Counted from the first letter of the stretch, positions 19,034 to 27,438 are shown. The stretch: 34,438 bases of DNA from Flavobacteriales bacterium (GCA_026993355.1 JALWTX010000021.1:1-34438), one strand, 5' to 3'. Program-made: numbers and translations. The notes: generated from the letters alone by a model not told the origin.

Positions 19034-19348
19034 ATGAAAAAGTTTAAAATTAAAACCGGTGATGAAGTCGTTGTACTTGCCGGAAAAGATAAAGGTCAGA
19101 AAGGAAAAGTACTGAAGATCATTACAGATAAAGACCGTGTCTTGGTTGAGGGTGTTAACATTATTAAAAAACACGTCAAACCAAGTGCAGAAAATCCTCA
19201 AGGTGGAATCGTCGAAAAAGAAGCTCCAATTCATATTTCAAATGTTGCTTTGGTCGATCCCAAAACAGGGACAGCTACCAGAGTGAGTTTTGAAATAAAA
19301 GACGGAAAGAAAGTGAGAGTTTCTAAAAAATCAAAAGAGGTTATTTAA
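19034..19348 (+). CDS. rplX: 50S ribosomal protein L24
   Basis: A 104-residue KOW-domain protein, one of two initiators of 50S assembly, located near the tunnel exit. The KOW motif [20 protein letters not shown] (residues 8-27) is at the N-terminus, followed by [17 protein letters not shown] and [20 protein letters not shown], both conserved. Length equals that of E. coli L24. Gaps to its neighbours are 13 nt and 3 nt. Confidence 0.97.
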   Translation: MKKFKIKTGDEVVVLAGKDKGQKGKVLKIITDKDRVLVEGVNIIKKHVKPSAENPQGGIVEKEAPIHISNVALVDPKTGTATRVSFEIKDGKKVRVSKKSKEVI

Positions 19349-19351
19349 GCC

Positions 19352-19912
19352 ATGAAGAAGAAATACACACCCAGATTAGAGAAAGAATATAAAGAACGTA
19401 TCATTGATGCGTTGAAAAAAGAATTCGGTTACACCAATGTCATGCAAGTACCCAAATTAGAGAAAATTGTGGTAAGTAGAGGTGTTGGTGCAGCTGTGTC
19501 CGATAAAAAATTAGTTGATTACGCAGTGGATGAATTAACTAACATAACCGGACAAAAAGCCATACCGACTATTTCTAAAAAAGACGTTGCAGCTTTTAAA
19601 CTGCGAAAAGGTATGCCTATCGGGGCAAAAGTTACTTTGCGTAAAGATAAAATGTATGAATTCCTTGATAGATTGATTACCATTGCACTACCGCGTGTTA
19701 GAGATTTTCAAGGTATTAAACCCGATGGTTTTGATGGAAGAGGAAATTATAATTTAGGGGTTACCGAACAAATTATTTTTCCTGAAATTGATTTTGATAA
19801 AATCAATAAAATAAACGGAATGGATATTACTTTTGTAACATCTGCTAAGACCGATAAAGAAGCGAAAGCATTGTTAACAGAACTAGGTTTACCATTTAAA
19901 AAGAAAAAATAA
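19352..19912 (+). CDS. rplE: 50S ribosomal protein L5
   Basis: A 186-residue protein that brings 5S rRNA into the central protuberance and contacts P-site tRNA. Typical segments are [41 protein letters not shown] and [20 protein letters not shown]; the last contains the family motif R-D-F-x-G. The C-terminal [22 protein letters not shown] is also standard. Length is slightly above the 179 residues in E. coli, as is usual in Bacteroidota. It ends one base before the rpsN start. Confidence 0.97.
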   Translation: MKKKYTPRLEKEYKERIIDALKKEFGYTNVMQVPKLEKIVVSRGVGAAVSDKKLVDYAVDELTNITGQKAIPTISKKDVAAFKLRKGMPIGAKVTLRKDKMYEFLDRLITIALPRVRDFQGIKPDGFDGRGNYNLGVTEQIIFPEIDFDKINKINGMDITFVTSAKTDKEAKALLTELGLPFKKKK

Positions 19913-19913
19913 T

Positions 19914-20183
19914 ATGGCAAAAGAATCAATGAAAGCCCGCGAACGCAAGCGTGAGAAATTAGTTGCTAAATATGCTGCTAAACGAAAAGCTTTAATTGAA
20001 GCGGGTGATTGGGAAGGATTACAAAAACTTCCTAAAAATGCGTCGCCGGTACGTTTACATAACAGATGTAAATTAACCGGACGTCCCAGAGGATATATGA
20101 GAATTTTTGGTATTTCCCGTGTAACTTTTAGAGAAATGGCAAACGAAGGATTAATACCGGGCGTTAAAAAAGCCAGTTGGTAA
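19914..20183 (+). CDS. rpsN: 30S ribosomal protein S14, zinc-free type
   Basis: An 89-residue S14 of the long, cysteine-poor kind. Zinc-binding S14 is about 61 residues with two CxxC pairs; here the equivalent region reads [16 protein letters not shown], with a single Cys, so no zinc site can form. The C-terminal [26 protein letters not shown] is the invariant end of the family. It sits in the 30S head near the 3' major domain. Only one base separates it from rplE, hinting at translational coupling, and rpsH follows after 18 nt. Confidence 0.97.
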   Translation: MAKESMKARERKREKLVAKYAAKRKALIEAGDWEGLQKLPKNASPVRLHNRCKLTGRPRGYMRIFGISRVTFREMANEGLIPGVKKASW

Positions 20184-20201
20184 ATTTAAAATCAGAAGAA
20201 A

Positions 20202-20600
20202 ATGAATACAGATCCAATAGCAGATTTTCTAACCAGAATTAGAAACGCACAAAGCGCAGGACATAAAGTTGTAAAAATTCCTTCATCAAAATTAAAAAAA
20301 GAGATAACTAAAATTCTATATGACCAAGGTTATATTTTAAGTTATAAATTTGATAAAGAAGGAAATAGAGAATTTATCAAAATTGCTTTAAAATATGATA
20401 AAGACAGTCAACTACCTGTGATAAAAAAATTAGAAAGAGTCAGTAAACCAGGGTTGCGTAAATATGTCAATGTTGACGAAATGCCAAAAGTATTAAATGG
20501 TTTAGGTATTGCTATTCTTTCTACTTCAAAAGGAGTAATGACTAATAAGCAAGCTCGTAAAGAGAATGTAGGAGGAGAAGTTTTATGTTACGTTTATTAA
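20202..20600 (+). CDS. rpsH: 30S ribosomal protein S8
   Basis: A 132-residue primary binder of the 16S central domain. The start NTDPIADFLTRIRNAQSAGH is characteristic, as are the helix SSKLKKEITKILYDQGYI, VSKPGLRKYVNVDEMPKVLNG, and the C-terminal ILSTSKGVMTNKQARKENVG with final EVLCYVY. In E. coli S8 represses the spc operon by binding mRNA at the start of rplE; I could not identify an S8-like hairpin at the 3-nt rplX-rplE junction, though a thorough fold search would be needed. Length matches the usual 130-132. Confidence 0.98.
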   Translation: MNTDPIADFLTRIRNAQSAGHKVVKIPSSKLKKEITKILYDQGYILSYKFDKEGNREFIKIALKYDKDSQLPVIKKLERVSKPGLRKYVNVDEMPKVLNGLGIAILSTSKGVMTNKQARKENVGGEVLCYVY

Positions 20601-20613
20601 AAAAGAATTAACT

Positions 20614-21159
20614 ATGTCAAGAATAGGATTTAAACCCATAACAATACCCGAAGGTGTAACAGTTGATATTAAAGATAATATGATTACTGTTAAAGGAAAA
20701 CTGGGAGAATTGACCCAAGAAATAAAAGGGGGTATTGAATTTGAAATCAAAGATGGCGTGATAGAAGTAAAACGTCCTTCCGAAAGTAAAAAACATAAAG
20801 CTTTTCACGGACTTTACCGTTCACTTCTTTATAACATGATAGAAGGTGTATCAAAAGGATGGACCAAAGAATTGGAATTGGTTGGTGTTGGTTATAAAGC
20901 GTCAAATCAAGGTCAATTGTTAGATCTTTCTTTAGGTTTTTCACATAATATTTTAATGGAATTGCCCAAAGAAGTGAAAGTTGAAACAGTATCTGAAAAA
21001 GGTAAAAACCCGATTGTTAAATTAACCTCTTTTGATAAGCAGTTAATTGGACACATCGCTGCCAAAATCAGATCTTTCCGTAAACCGGAACCTTATAAAG
21101 GTAAAGGGGTACGATATGTTGGAGAAGAAGTAAGACGTAAAGCAGGTAAAACAGCCTAA
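20614..21159 (+). CDS. rplF: 50S ribosomal protein L6
   Basis: A 181-residue protein with two similar alpha/beta domains, located near the factor-binding stalk base. The start [20 protein letters not shown], the middle [20 protein letters not shown], and the second-domain signature [20 protein letters not shown] are the expected landmarks. The conserved P-E-P-Y-K-G-K-G motif is complete. Length is near the typical 177-181. It lies between rpsH and rplR with gaps of 13 and 11 nt. Confidence 0.98.
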   Translation: MSRIGFKPITIPEGVTVDIKDNMITVKGKLGELTQEIKGGIEFEIKDGVIEVKRPSESKKHKAFHGLYRSLLYNMIEGVSKGWTKELELVGVGYKASNQGQLLDLSLGFSHNILMELPKEVKVETVSEKGKNPIVKLTSFDKQLIGHIAAKIRSFRKPEPYKGKGVRYVGEEVRRKAGKTA

Positions 21160-21170
21160 TAATTAGCCAT

Positions 21171-21527
21171 ATGAAACTAAGTAAATTAGATAGAAGAAGA
21201 AGAATACAAAAAAGAATTAGAAAGATTGTTAAAGGGACACCACAAAGACCCCGTCTTTCTATCTTTAGAAGTAATAAAGAAGTATATGCTCAAATCATAG
21301 ATGATGTTAATGGCGTCACTTTAGCTGCTACTTCTTCAAGAGACAAAGAATTAGCGTCTCAAAAAGGAACTAAAATTGAAAAAGCAGCTTTGGTCGGTGA
21401 AAAAATTGCCAAGCTAGCTTTAGAGAAAGGGATTGATACCGTGACTTTTGACCGTTCAGGTTTTTTATATCATGGTCGTGTAAAATCATTGGCTGAAGGC
21501 GCCAGAAAAGGTGGATTAAAATTTTAA
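21171..21527 (+). CDS. rplR: 50S ribosomal protein L18
   Basis: A 118-residue 5S rRNA-binding protein of the central protuberance, working with L5. The basic N-terminus [20 protein letters not shown] is followed by [20 protein letters not shown], where the R-L-x-x-x-R/x-S-N-K-x-x-Y/x-A-Q pattern is diagnostic, and by the C-terminal [20 protein letters not shown]. The family's D-R-x-G-x-x-Y-H-G-R motif is intact. rpsE begins 3 nt after its stop. Confidence 0.98.
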   Translation: MKLSKLDRRRRIQKRIRKIVKGTPQRPRLSIFRSNKEVYAQIIDDVNGVTLAATSSRDKELASQKGTKIEKAALVGEKIAKLALEKGIDTVTFDRSGFLYHGRVKSLAEGARKGGLKF

Positions 21528-21530
21528 GAT

Positions 21531-22055
21531 ATGCTTGATAAATATAAAGATATAGAGAGAGTTAAACCCGGCGGATTAGAATTGGAAGACCGCTTAGTAG
21601 CTGTAAATCGCGTAACGAAAGTTACTAAAGGAGGTAGAACATTCAGTTTTTCTGCCATTGTAGTCGTTGGTGATAAAAACGGCGTTGTTGGATATGGTAT
21701 GGGTAAATCTAAAGAAGTGCCTGATGCTATCCAAAAAGCTATTGACAATGCTAAGAAAAACTTAGTAAGGGTTCCTGTCATTAATGGAACGATACCTCAT
21801 GAACAACTGGGTAAATTTAGTGGTGCACGTATCTTTTTAAAACCGGCTTCTCCCGGTACCGGGGTAATTGCAGGTGGGGCAGTACGTGCGGTATTAGAAT
21901 CTGCCGGTGTGCACGATGTTTTGACCAAGTCTCATGGTTCATCTGATCCTAACAACGTTGTTAAAGCAACATTGGATGCATTACTCAATATGCGAGATGC
22001 TCATACAATAGCCAAACAACGTGGTATTTCTCTTAATAAAGTTTTTAACGGATAA
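21531..22055 (+). CDS. rpsE: 30S ribosomal protein S5
   Basis: A 174-residue protein at the mRNA entry and decoding area that affects accuracy. It has the double-stranded-RNA-binding-like first domain with [20 protein letters not shown] and [17 protein letters not shown], and the second domain with [19 protein letters not shown]. The last part, [18 protein letters not shown], fits the standard pattern. Positions in the GGRTFSFSA loop where spectinomycin-resistance changes occur in other bacteria look unaltered. rpmD follows after 11 nt, preceded by an AGGA that resembles one of the few Shine-Dalgarno-like sites in this run. Confidence 0.97.
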   Translation: MLDKYKDIERVKPGGLELEDRLVAVNRVTKVTKGGRTFSFSAIVVVGDKNGVVGYGMGKSKEVPDAIQKAIDNAKKNLVRVPVINGTIPHEQLGKFSGARIFLKPASPGTGVIAGGAVRAVLESAGVHDVLTKSHGSSDPNNVVKATLDALLNMRDAHTIAKQRGISLNKVFNG

Positions 22056-22066
22056 ACAAAAGGACG

Positions 22067-22246
22067 ATGACAAAAGTAAGAGTAAGACAAACTAAAAGCA
22101 CTATAAACAGACCCAAAGACCAAAAACAAACACTTGAAGCTTTAGGTTTAAGACGTATCGGTCAGGAACGTGAGCATGAATTAACGCCTCAAATAAAAGG
22201 AATGATTGAAAAAGTTAAACACTTAATCGTTGTTGAGGAAATTTAA
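22067..22246 (+). CDS. rpmD: 50S ribosomal protein L30
   Basis: A 59-residue protein found by translating the gap between rpsE and rplO; it is easily missed because of its size. It starts with TKVRVRQTKSTINRPKDQKQ and contains TLEALGLRRIGQERE, matching the bacterial L30 pattern of a short strand, helix and strand; it ends KVKHLIVVEEI. Length equals the 58-60 residues usual for L30. AAAGGAC lies just upstream of its ATG, weakly Shine-Dalgarno-like. The gap to rplO is 12 nt. L30 is not universal in bacteria, so its presence is worth recording. Confidence 0.95.
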   Translation: MTKVRVRQTKSTINRPKDQKQTLEALGLRRIGQEREHELTPQIKGMIEKVKHLIVVEEI

Positions 22247-22258
22247 AATTTTAATAAG

Positions 22259-22708
22259 ATGGAGTTACATAATCTAAAACCTGCGAAAGGTTCAGTTAAA
22301 AAAGATATAAGAAAGGGACGTGGTGAAGGTTCGAAACGTGGCGGTACTGCTACAAGAGGCCATAAAGGTGCCAAATCAAGATCCGGATATTCACGTACCC
22401 CAGGTTTTGAAGGTGGTCAAATGCCTTTATACAGACGGGTTCCTAAATTTGGTTTTACAAATATCAACCGGGTTGAATACCAACCTGTTAATTTAGAGAC
22501 TTTGCAATCTTTGGTAGATGCCGGAAAAATCAAAGATGTTATTACATTTGATGATTTTGTGGCCTTGGGGTTGGTTAATAAAAGAGATTTGGTCAAAATT
22601 TTAGGTAGAGGCGAATTAAAAGCAGCTTTAACCGTTTATGGCCATAAATTTTCCAAAAAAGCCCAAGAAGCCATCGAGGCTGCAGGTGGTAAAGTTGAAT
22701 TATTATAA
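22259..22708 (+). CDS. rplO: 50S ribosomal protein L15
   Basis: A 149-residue late-assembly protein. The N-terminal extended part is glycine- and basic-rich ([20 protein letters not shown], then [20 protein letters not shown]), which threads into 23S rRNA, followed by [13 protein letters not shown], a family signature. The C-terminal domain ends in the [22 protein letters not shown] pattern (in two pieces: a helix and the final GG-K-V strand). Length is typical (144-150). secY starts 15 nt after its stop, as in most bacteria. Confidence 0.97.
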   Translation: MELHNLKPAKGSVKKDIRKGRGEGSKRGGTATRGHKGAKSRSGYSRTPGFEGGQMPLYRRVPKFGFTNINRVEYQPVNLETLQSLVDAGKIKDVITFDDFVALGLVNKRDLVKILGRGELKAALTVYGHKFSKKAQEAIEAAGGKVELL

Positions 22709-22723
22709 AATTTTGATTTATTC

Positions 22724-24058
22724 ATGAAGAAGTTTGTAGATACAATAAAAGCAATATGGAGCATTGAGGAGCTTCGTAAAAAAATAATTTTTACTTTAGG
22801 CTTAATTTTGGTTTACCGTTTTGGAGCACAGGTTTCATTACCTGGCATTGATCCAACACAATTGGCCAATTTACAAAATCAAGCCTCTAGTAACACTTTG
22901 TTAGATTTGCTTAATCAATTTACAGGTGGAGCTTTTTCTCGTGCTTCCATTTTTGCTTTGGGTATTATGCCTTATATCTCGGCTTCTATTGTGGTTCAAT
23001 TAATGGGGATTGCCGTACCATATTTGCAAAAATTACAAAAAGCCGGTGAAAGCGGTCACAAAAAAATAACACAAATAACCCGTTGGTTGACAATTGCTGT
23101 AACCTTAATACAAGGTCCCAGTTATGTGTATAACTTGTATAACCAATTGCCTAAAAGTGCTTTTTTAATTGAAAAAACCTGGTTATTTGTAACCATATCC
23201 GTTATAATTTTGTCAGCCGGCACCATTTTTGCCATGTGGCTGGGAGAAAAAATCACTGATAAAGGTATTGGTAATGGTATCTCATTATTGATTATGGTAG
23301 GGATCATCGCCAGAATGCCTTCGGCTTTCTTACAAGAATTTGCTTACCGGGTGACTAATCAAAATGGGGGACCCATGTTGTTATTATTCGAAATTGTGGT
23401 ATGGCTATTGGTCATTGCAGCCAGTATTATGTTAGTAAAAGCTTACCGTCCTGTTCCCATACAGTATGCAAAAAGAACAGTCGGTGGCGGATACGAAAAA
23501 AATATTTTCGGCGCAAGACAATATTTACCTTTAAAACTAAATGCAGCAGGTGTTATGCCGATAATTTTTGCGCAAGCATTGATGTTTTTCCCGGGTATGT
23601 TAGCATCTCTTTCAGATTCTGATTGGGCTATGACTTTAAAAACAACCTTTAGTAATATGTTTGACCCGTGGTATAATGTGGTGTTTGCTATTTTAATTAT
23701 TATCTTCACTTATTTTTATACCGCCATCACGGTCCAAACAACCAAAATAGCTGAAGATCTAAAAAGAAGCAATGGATTTATACCAGGTGTCCGTCCAGGG
23801 ACAGATACAGCGAATTATTTAGATGATATTTTATCTAAAATTACCCTTCCCGGTTCAATATTTTTGGCACTAATTGCCATTTTCCCTAAATTTGTTTATT
23901 ATTTATTTCCGGGAATGCAAGTATCTTGGGCAATGTTCTATGGGGGGACTTCCTTATTGATCCTTGTAGGTGTTGCGATGGATACGATTCAACAAGTTGA
24001 AGCTTATTTGTTGAACAGACATTATGATACATTGATGAAATCCGGTAGAAAAAAATAA
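22724..24058 (+). CDS. secY: Preprotein translocase subunit SecY
   Basis: A 444-residue inner-membrane channel protein that, with SecE and SecG, passes unfolded proteins across or into the membrane. Ten hydrophobic segments can be traced, starting with IIFTLGLILVYRFGAQVSLP (TM1). The plug region with FTGGAFSRASIFALGIMPYI, the segment IFAMWLGEKITDKGIGNGIS (TM4-cytoplasmic loop) and the C-terminal loop containing GFIPGVRPGTDTANYLDDIL are all conserved. Length is almost identical to the 443 residues of E. coli. adk and map, which often follow, are absent; infA begins 6 nt later. Confidence 0.97.
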   Translation: MKKFVDTIKAIWSIEELRKKIIFTLGLILVYRFGAQVSLPGIDPTQLANLQNQASSNTLLDLLNQFTGGAFSRASIFALGIMPYISASIVVQLMGIAVPYLQKLQKAGESGHKKITQITRWLTIAVTLIQGPSYVYNLYNQLPKSAFLIEKTWLFVTISVIILSAGTIFAMWLGEKITDKGIGNGISLLIMVGIIARMPSAFLQEFAYRVTNQNGGPMLLLFEIVVWLLVIAASIMLVKAYRPVPIQYAKRTVGGGYEKNIFGARQYLPLKLNAAGVMPIIFAQALMFFPGMLASLSDSDWAMTLKTTFSNMFDPWYNVVFAILIIIFTYFYTAITVQTTKIAEDLKRSNGFIPGVRPGTDTANYLDDILSKITLPGSIFLALIAIFPKFVYYLFPGMQVSWAMFYGGTSLLILVGVAMDTIQQVEAYLLNRHYDTLMKSGRKK

Positions 24059-24064
24059 TCATTT

Positions 24065-24280
24065 ATGGCAAAGCAACCAGCAATAGAAGTTGATGGAATA
24101 ATCAAAGACGCATTATCAAATGCAATGTTTAAAGTTGAGTTAGAAAACGGTCATGTTATCACAGCTCACATATCGGGCAAAATGCGTATGCATTACATAC
24201 GTTTGTTGCCTGGCGATAAGGTAAAAGTAGAACTTAGTCCCTACGATTTAACAAAAGGAAGAATAACCTATAGATATTAA
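24065..24280 (+). CDS. infA: Translation initiation factor IF-1
   Basis: A 71-residue OB-fold protein that blocks the A site during initiation and aids IF-2 and IF-3. The sequence runs [20 protein letters not shown], then [20 protein letters not shown], then [20 protein letters not shown], ending ITYRY, and aligns without gaps to bacterial IF-1 (72 residues in E. coli). The AHISGKMRM stretch is the family hallmark. Position between secY and rpmJ is the usual one when adk and map are missing. Confidence 0.97.
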   Translation: MAKQPAIEVDGIIKDALSNAMFKVELENGHVITAHISGKMRMHYIRLLPGDKVKVELSPYDLTKGRITYRY

Positions 24281-24292
24281 CTAATTTTCCAA

Positions 24293-24308
24293 TGTTCTTA
24301 TCAGAACA
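24293..24308 (+). other. Small hairpin in the infA-rpmJ gap
   Basis: TGTTCT and AGAACA form a 6-bp stem around a TATC loop, without a T run. The hairpin overlaps an ATG (24292-24294) that is in frame with rpmJ and would add 13 residues to L36. The true start at 24331 is supported by family length, so the upstream ATG may be chance. Confidence 0.3.
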
Positions 24309-24330
24309 AGTTGGATTAAATGCATTAAAT

Positions 24331-24447
24331 ATGAAAGTAAGAGCATCAATAAAAAAAAGAAGTCCTGAAGACAAAATTGTCAGACGTAAAGGACGCTTGT
24401 ATGTTATTAATAAAAAGAATCCGAAACATAAACAAAGACAAGGATAA
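24331..24447 (+). CDS. rpmJ: 50S ribosomal protein L36, cysteine-free type
   Basis: A 38-residue protein found by translating between infA and rpsM. It begins [10 protein letters not shown] and ends PKHKQRQG, which are the invariant ends of L36. The zinc-binding form has a CxxC...C...H site; here the corresponding stretch is [20 protein letters not shown], with no cysteine at all, so it is the zinc-independent type. I chose the ATG at 24331 because canonical L36 starts with MKVR; an in-frame ATG 39 bases upstream would create an extension unknown in the family. rpsM begins 2 nt after its stop. Confidence 0.95.
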   Translation: MKVRASIKKRSPEDKIVRRKGRLYVINKKNPKHKQRQG

Positions 24448-24449
24448 TT

Positions 24450-24824
24450 ATGGCAAGAATAGCAGGGGTAGATTTACCAAAGAATAAACGCGGCGTTATT
24501 GCCTTGACCTACATTTACGGTGTAGGCAAATCAAGAGCTAAAGAAATTTTAGCCAAAGCCGGTGTTGATGAAGATAAGAAAGTAAAAGATTGGGACGATG
24601 CTGATATTGCCGGCATCAGACGTGAAATAGCAAATTACCGAATAGAAGGTGAATTGCGATCTGAAGTACAATTGAATATAAAACGCCTGATGGATATCGG
24701 TAGTTATCGTGGTATTCGTCACAGACTTGGTTTACCTTTAAGAGGACAAAGAACCAAAAATAATTCACGTACACGTAAAGGGAAAAGAAAAACTGTTGCT
24801 AATAAGAAAAAAGCAACTAAATAA
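24450..24824 (+). CDS. rpsM: 30S ribosomal protein S13
   Basis: A 124-residue protein in the 30S head that contacts P-site tRNA and the 50S subunit. The start [20 protein letters not shown] is nearly invariant, followed by the helix-hairpin-helix element [18 protein letters not shown] and the motif [19 protein letters not shown]. The C-terminal tail, [20 protein letters not shown], is strongly basic and inserts near the tRNA. It begins the part corresponding to the alpha operon and follows rpmJ by 2 nt. Confidence 0.98.
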   Translation: MARIAGVDLPKNKRGVIALTYIYGVGKSRAKEILAKAGVDEDKKVKDWDDADIAGIRREIANYRIEGELRSEVQLNIKRLMDIGSYRGIRHRLGLPLRGQRTKNNSRTRKGKRKTVANKKKATK

Positions 24825-24838
24825 AATAAGTAGATATT

Positions 24839-25234
24839 ATGGCTAAGAATAATAAATCAGCTAAAGCTAAAAAAAGAAAGGTTAAAGTTGAACCTAATGG
24901 TAAAGCTTTTATCCAAGCAACTTTTAATAATGTAATTATTTCTCTTACCAACAAAAAAGGAGAAGTGATTTCTTGGTCTTCAGCCGGTAAAAATGGTTTT
25001 AGAGGATCTAAGAAAAATACACCCTATGCAGCTCAAGTAGCTGCCGAAGATGCAGCAAAAGTTGCATATGAAGCCGGTTTAAGACGTGTAAAAGTTTATG
25101 TAAAAGGACCCGGAAATGGTAGAGAATCTGCCATTAGAACTATCCATAATAGTGGTATTGAGGTAGTAGAAATTATAGATGTAACCCCCATTCCGCACAA
25201 CGGATGTCGTCCACCAAAAAGAAGAAGAGTATAA
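24839..25234 (+). CDS. rpsK: 30S ribosomal protein S11
   Basis: A 131-residue protein of the 30S platform, next to the mRNA exit path and the E site. Marks of the family are [40 protein letters not shown], and the C-terminal [18 protein letters not shown]. The H-N-G within that last stretch is where E. coli S11 acquires an isoaspartate. The first 15 residues are lysine-rich ([16 protein letters not shown]), as expected. Gaps to rpsM and rpsD are each 14 nt. Confidence 0.98.
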   Translation: MAKNNKSAKAKKRKVKVEPNGKAFIQATFNNVIISLTNKKGEVISWSSAGKNGFRGSKKNTPYAAQVAAEDAAKVAYEAGLRRVKVYVKGPGNGRESAIRTIHNSGIEVVEIIDVTPIPHNGCRPPKRRRV

Positions 25235-25248
25235 TAAATAATTGAATT

Positions 25249-25854
25249 ATGGCGAGATATACAGGACCTAAGACCAGAATAGCCAGAAAATTTGGCGAAG
25301 CTATATATGGTGAGGATAAATACTTTGAAAGAAGAAAATACCCTCCCGGACAACACGGAAACAACCGACGACGTGGTAAGAAATCACAATATGCTATTCA
25401 ATTAAATGAAAAGCAAAAAGCTAAATATACCTATGGTATTTTAGAGAAACAATTTAGAAACCTTTTTGAAAAAGCTTCGCGTCAAGGTGGTAACACCGGT
25501 GAGGTTTTGATGCAACTTGTAGAATCAAGATTGGATAATGTGGTATATCGTTTAGGTTTAGCGCCAAGTAGACCAGCCGCAAGACAATTGGTTTCACACC
25601 GTCATATCACTGTAAATGGTGATGTTGTAAATATACCATCATATCAGTTAAAACCCGGCGATGTGGTTGGCGTGAGAGAAAAATCAAAATCACTCCAAAT
25701 CATCAACGATTCATTAGAACAAAACAAATCAAATTTTGAATGGTTGAAATGGAATCCCGAAAAGATGGAAGGTGAATTTGTTAACCGTCCGGAACGGGTA
25801 CAAATACCGGAAAACATTCAAGAACACTTGATTGTCGAGTTATACTCTAAATAA
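25249..25854 (+). CDS. rpsD: 30S ribosomal protein S4, zinc-free type
   Basis: A 201-residue primary assembly protein of the 30S body and part of the mRNA entry helicase with S3 and S5. The S4 RNA-binding domain is visible as [20 protein letters not shown] followed by [20 protein letters not shown]. The N-terminal domain ([20 protein letters not shown]) lacks the four cysteines found in zinc-type S4 proteins, so this is the zinc-free form. In E. coli S4 represses the alpha operon through a pseudoknot before rpsM; the 2-nt rpmJ-rpsM gap makes that arrangement doubtful here. rpoA follows after 13 nt. Confidence 0.98.
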   Translation: MARYTGPKTRIARKFGEAIYGEDKYFERRKYPPGQHGNNRRRGKKSQYAIQLNEKQKAKYTYGILEKQFRNLFEKASRQGGNTGEVLMQLVESRLDNVVYRLGLAPSRPAARQLVSHRHITVNGDVVNIPSYQLKPGDVVGVREKSKSLQIINDSLEQNKSNFEWLKWNPEKMEGEFVNRPERVQIPENIQEHLIVELYSK

Positions 25855-25867
25855 TAAGTAAATATTT

Positions 25868-26857
25868 ATGGCAATATTAAATTTTCAAAAACCGGATAAA
25901 GTTCTTCAAATACATTCTGATAACCAAACCGGAAAATTTGAATTCAAACCTTTAGAGCCGGGATACGGGTTGACTATCGGAAATGCGCTCCGACGTGTTT
26001 TATTGTCTTCCCTAGAAGGACATGCTATCACCTCTTTACGTATTGAAGGCGTTGATCATGAATTCACTTCAATTGACGGTGTGGTTGAAGATGTCACCAA
26101 AATTGTTTTAAATTTAAAACAAGTCCGCTTTAAAAATCAAGTTGAAGGTATAGACAGCGAAACAGTCAAAGTAAATATCTCAGGTAAAGATGTTTTGACA
26201 GCAGGTGACTTGCAAGAATTCATCTCCGGTTTCCAAATTCTTAATCCGGATTTGGAAATTATGCATCTCGATCCATCTGTTAATTTAAATTTTGAATTTA
26301 CAATTGAAAAAGGTCGTGGTTATGTAACCGCAGAAGAAAACAAAAGACATGATGTGCCGTTCGGTACCATATTTTTGGATTCAATCTTTACACCTATCAA
26401 ACATGTTAAATATTCTATTGAAGATTTTCGTGTTGAACAAAAGACCGATTACGATAAATTAATTATTGAAATTCAAACGGATGGATCTATACATCCCAAA
26501 GATGCCTTGACGGAAGCCGCTAAAATTTTAATCCAACATTTTATGTTATTTTCAGACGAACGCATCTCAATAGACGATGAAGTGTCTGCTGATACAGAAA
26601 CATATGATGAAGAATCGCTTCATATGCGGCAATTGCTCAAAACAAAATTAGTCGATTTAGACTTATCTGTCAGAGCATTGAATTGTTTAAAAGCTGCCGA
26701 TGTCGAAACTTTGGGCGAGTTGGTACAATATAATAAGTCAGACTTGATGAAATTTAGAAATTTCGGCAAAAAGTCTATGACTGAATTAGAAAAATTAGTT
26801 GATAAGAAAGGACTAACCTTTGGGATGGACCTTTCTAATTATAAATTAGAAGAATAA
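25868..26857 (+). CDS. rpoA: DNA-directed RNA polymerase subunit alpha
   Basis: A 329-residue protein that forms the assembly dimer of RNA polymerase. The N-terminal domain (about 1-235) contains [20 protein letters not shown] (28-47), the dimer helix contacting beta, and the [17 protein letters not shown] segment. A charged linker (about 236-258) leads to the C-terminal domain (about 260-315) with [20 protein letters not shown]; Arg269 lines up with E. coli Arg265, a key residue for UP-element DNA and activator binding. Both domains are complete. It lies between rpsD and rplQ as usual. Confidence 0.98.
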   Translation: MAILNFQKPDKVLQIHSDNQTGKFEFKPLEPGYGLTIGNALRRVLLSSLEGHAITSLRIEGVDHEFTSIDGVVEDVTKIVLNLKQVRFKNQVEGIDSETVKVNISGKDVLTAGDLQEFISGFQILNPDLEIMHLDPSVNLNFEFTIEKGRGYVTAEENKRHDVPFGTIFLDSIFTPIKHVKYSIEDFRVEQKTDYDKLIIEIQTDGSIHPKDALTEAAKILIQHFMLFSDERISIDDEVSADTETYDEESLHMRQLLKTKLVDLDLSVRALNCLKAADVETLGELVQYNKSDLMKFRNFGKKSMTELEKLVDKKGLTFGMDLSNYKLEE

Positions 26858-26874
26858 TATAGAAGATAAAGGTT

Positions 26875-27348
26875 ATGAGACACGGAAAGAAGTTTAATCA
26901 TTTAGGAAGAAAATCAGCGCACAGAAAGTCCATGCTGGCAAATATGGGCAGTTCGTTGATTAAGCATAAAAGAATCAATACCACTTTGGCTAAAGCCAAA
27001 GCATTGCGTGTATTTTTAGAGCCGCTTATTACTAAATCTAAAAATGATACCATGCATAATAGACGTGTGGTTTTTAGTAAATTACGTGATAAGGATGCTG
27101 TGACGGAATTGTTTAGAGAAATTTCGACTAAAGTAGCTGACAGACCCGGTGGCTATTTACGTATTATAAAATTAGGAAACCGTTTAGGCGATAATGCTGA
27201 AATGGCAATGATTGAATTTGTAGATTACAATACCACTTACAATGCCGATAAACCGGCTAAAAAGAAAACACGAAGAAGAAGAAAAAAATCTACTACGGAA
27301 TCTGCCGCCACAGAAACAACAACTACGGCTGAAGAGAAAAGTGAATAA
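26875..27348 (+). CDS. rplQ: 50S ribosomal protein L17
   Basis: A 157-residue protein located beside the exit tunnel. The core (about 1-120) is standard: [20 protein letters not shown], then the helix [20 protein letters not shown] and [20 protein letters not shown]. Beyond it is an extension of about 35 residues: first a lysine/arginine-rich patch ([11 protein letters not shown]), then a Thr/Ala/Glu-rich acidic end. E. coli L17 has only 127 residues; tails of this kind occur in other Bacteroidota, so I regard it as lineage-typical. It is the last gene of the run and is followed after 27 nt by a strong terminator. Confidence 0.97.
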   Translation: MRHGKKFNHLGRKSAHRKSMLANMGSSLIKHKRINTTLAKAKALRVFLEPLITKSKNDTMHNRRVVFSKLRDKDAVTELFREISTKVADRPGGYLRIIKLGNRLGDNAEMAMIEFVDYNTTYNADKPAKKKTRRRRKKSTTESAATETTTTAEEKSE

Positions 27349-27375
27349 TAATATTCTTAATGTTATTTTTACATT

Positions 27376-27408
27376 AAAAACCGTTTGTAGTAAGCAAACG
27401 GTTTTTTT
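27376..27408 (+). terminator. Terminator at the end of the ribosomal cluster
   Basis: A 12-bp perfect stem (AAAAACCGTTTG at 27376-27387, CAAACGGTTTTT at 27395-27406) with a 7-nt loop runs straight into T residues. It ends the 17-kb ribosomal transcript. Its left arm also supplies the TTTG that I read as the -33 box of eno. Confidence 0.9.
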
Positions 27409-27414
27409 ATTTTG
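27384..27414 (+). promoter_or_regulatory. Candidate eno promoter embedded in the terminator
   Basis: TTTG (27384-27387) and TTATTTTG (27407-27414) are separated by 19 nt; the -7 box misses the TAnnTTTG consensus by one base. The -33 box lies inside the terminator stem. Transcription would start near 27420, about 20 nt before the eno ATG. Alternatively eno could depend on read-through. Confidence 0.45.
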
Positions 27415-27427
27415 TAATTTTACAAAA
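27410..27427. repeat. Perfect palindrome at the eno -7/start region
   Basis: TTTTGTAA and TTACAAAA flank a TT centre, giving an 18-bp inverted repeat that covers the end of the candidate -7 box and the expected transcription start. It lies 11 bp before the eno ATG. It could be an operator, or chance in A/T-rich DNA. Confidence 0.45.
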
Positions 27428-27438
27428 AAATATATATT

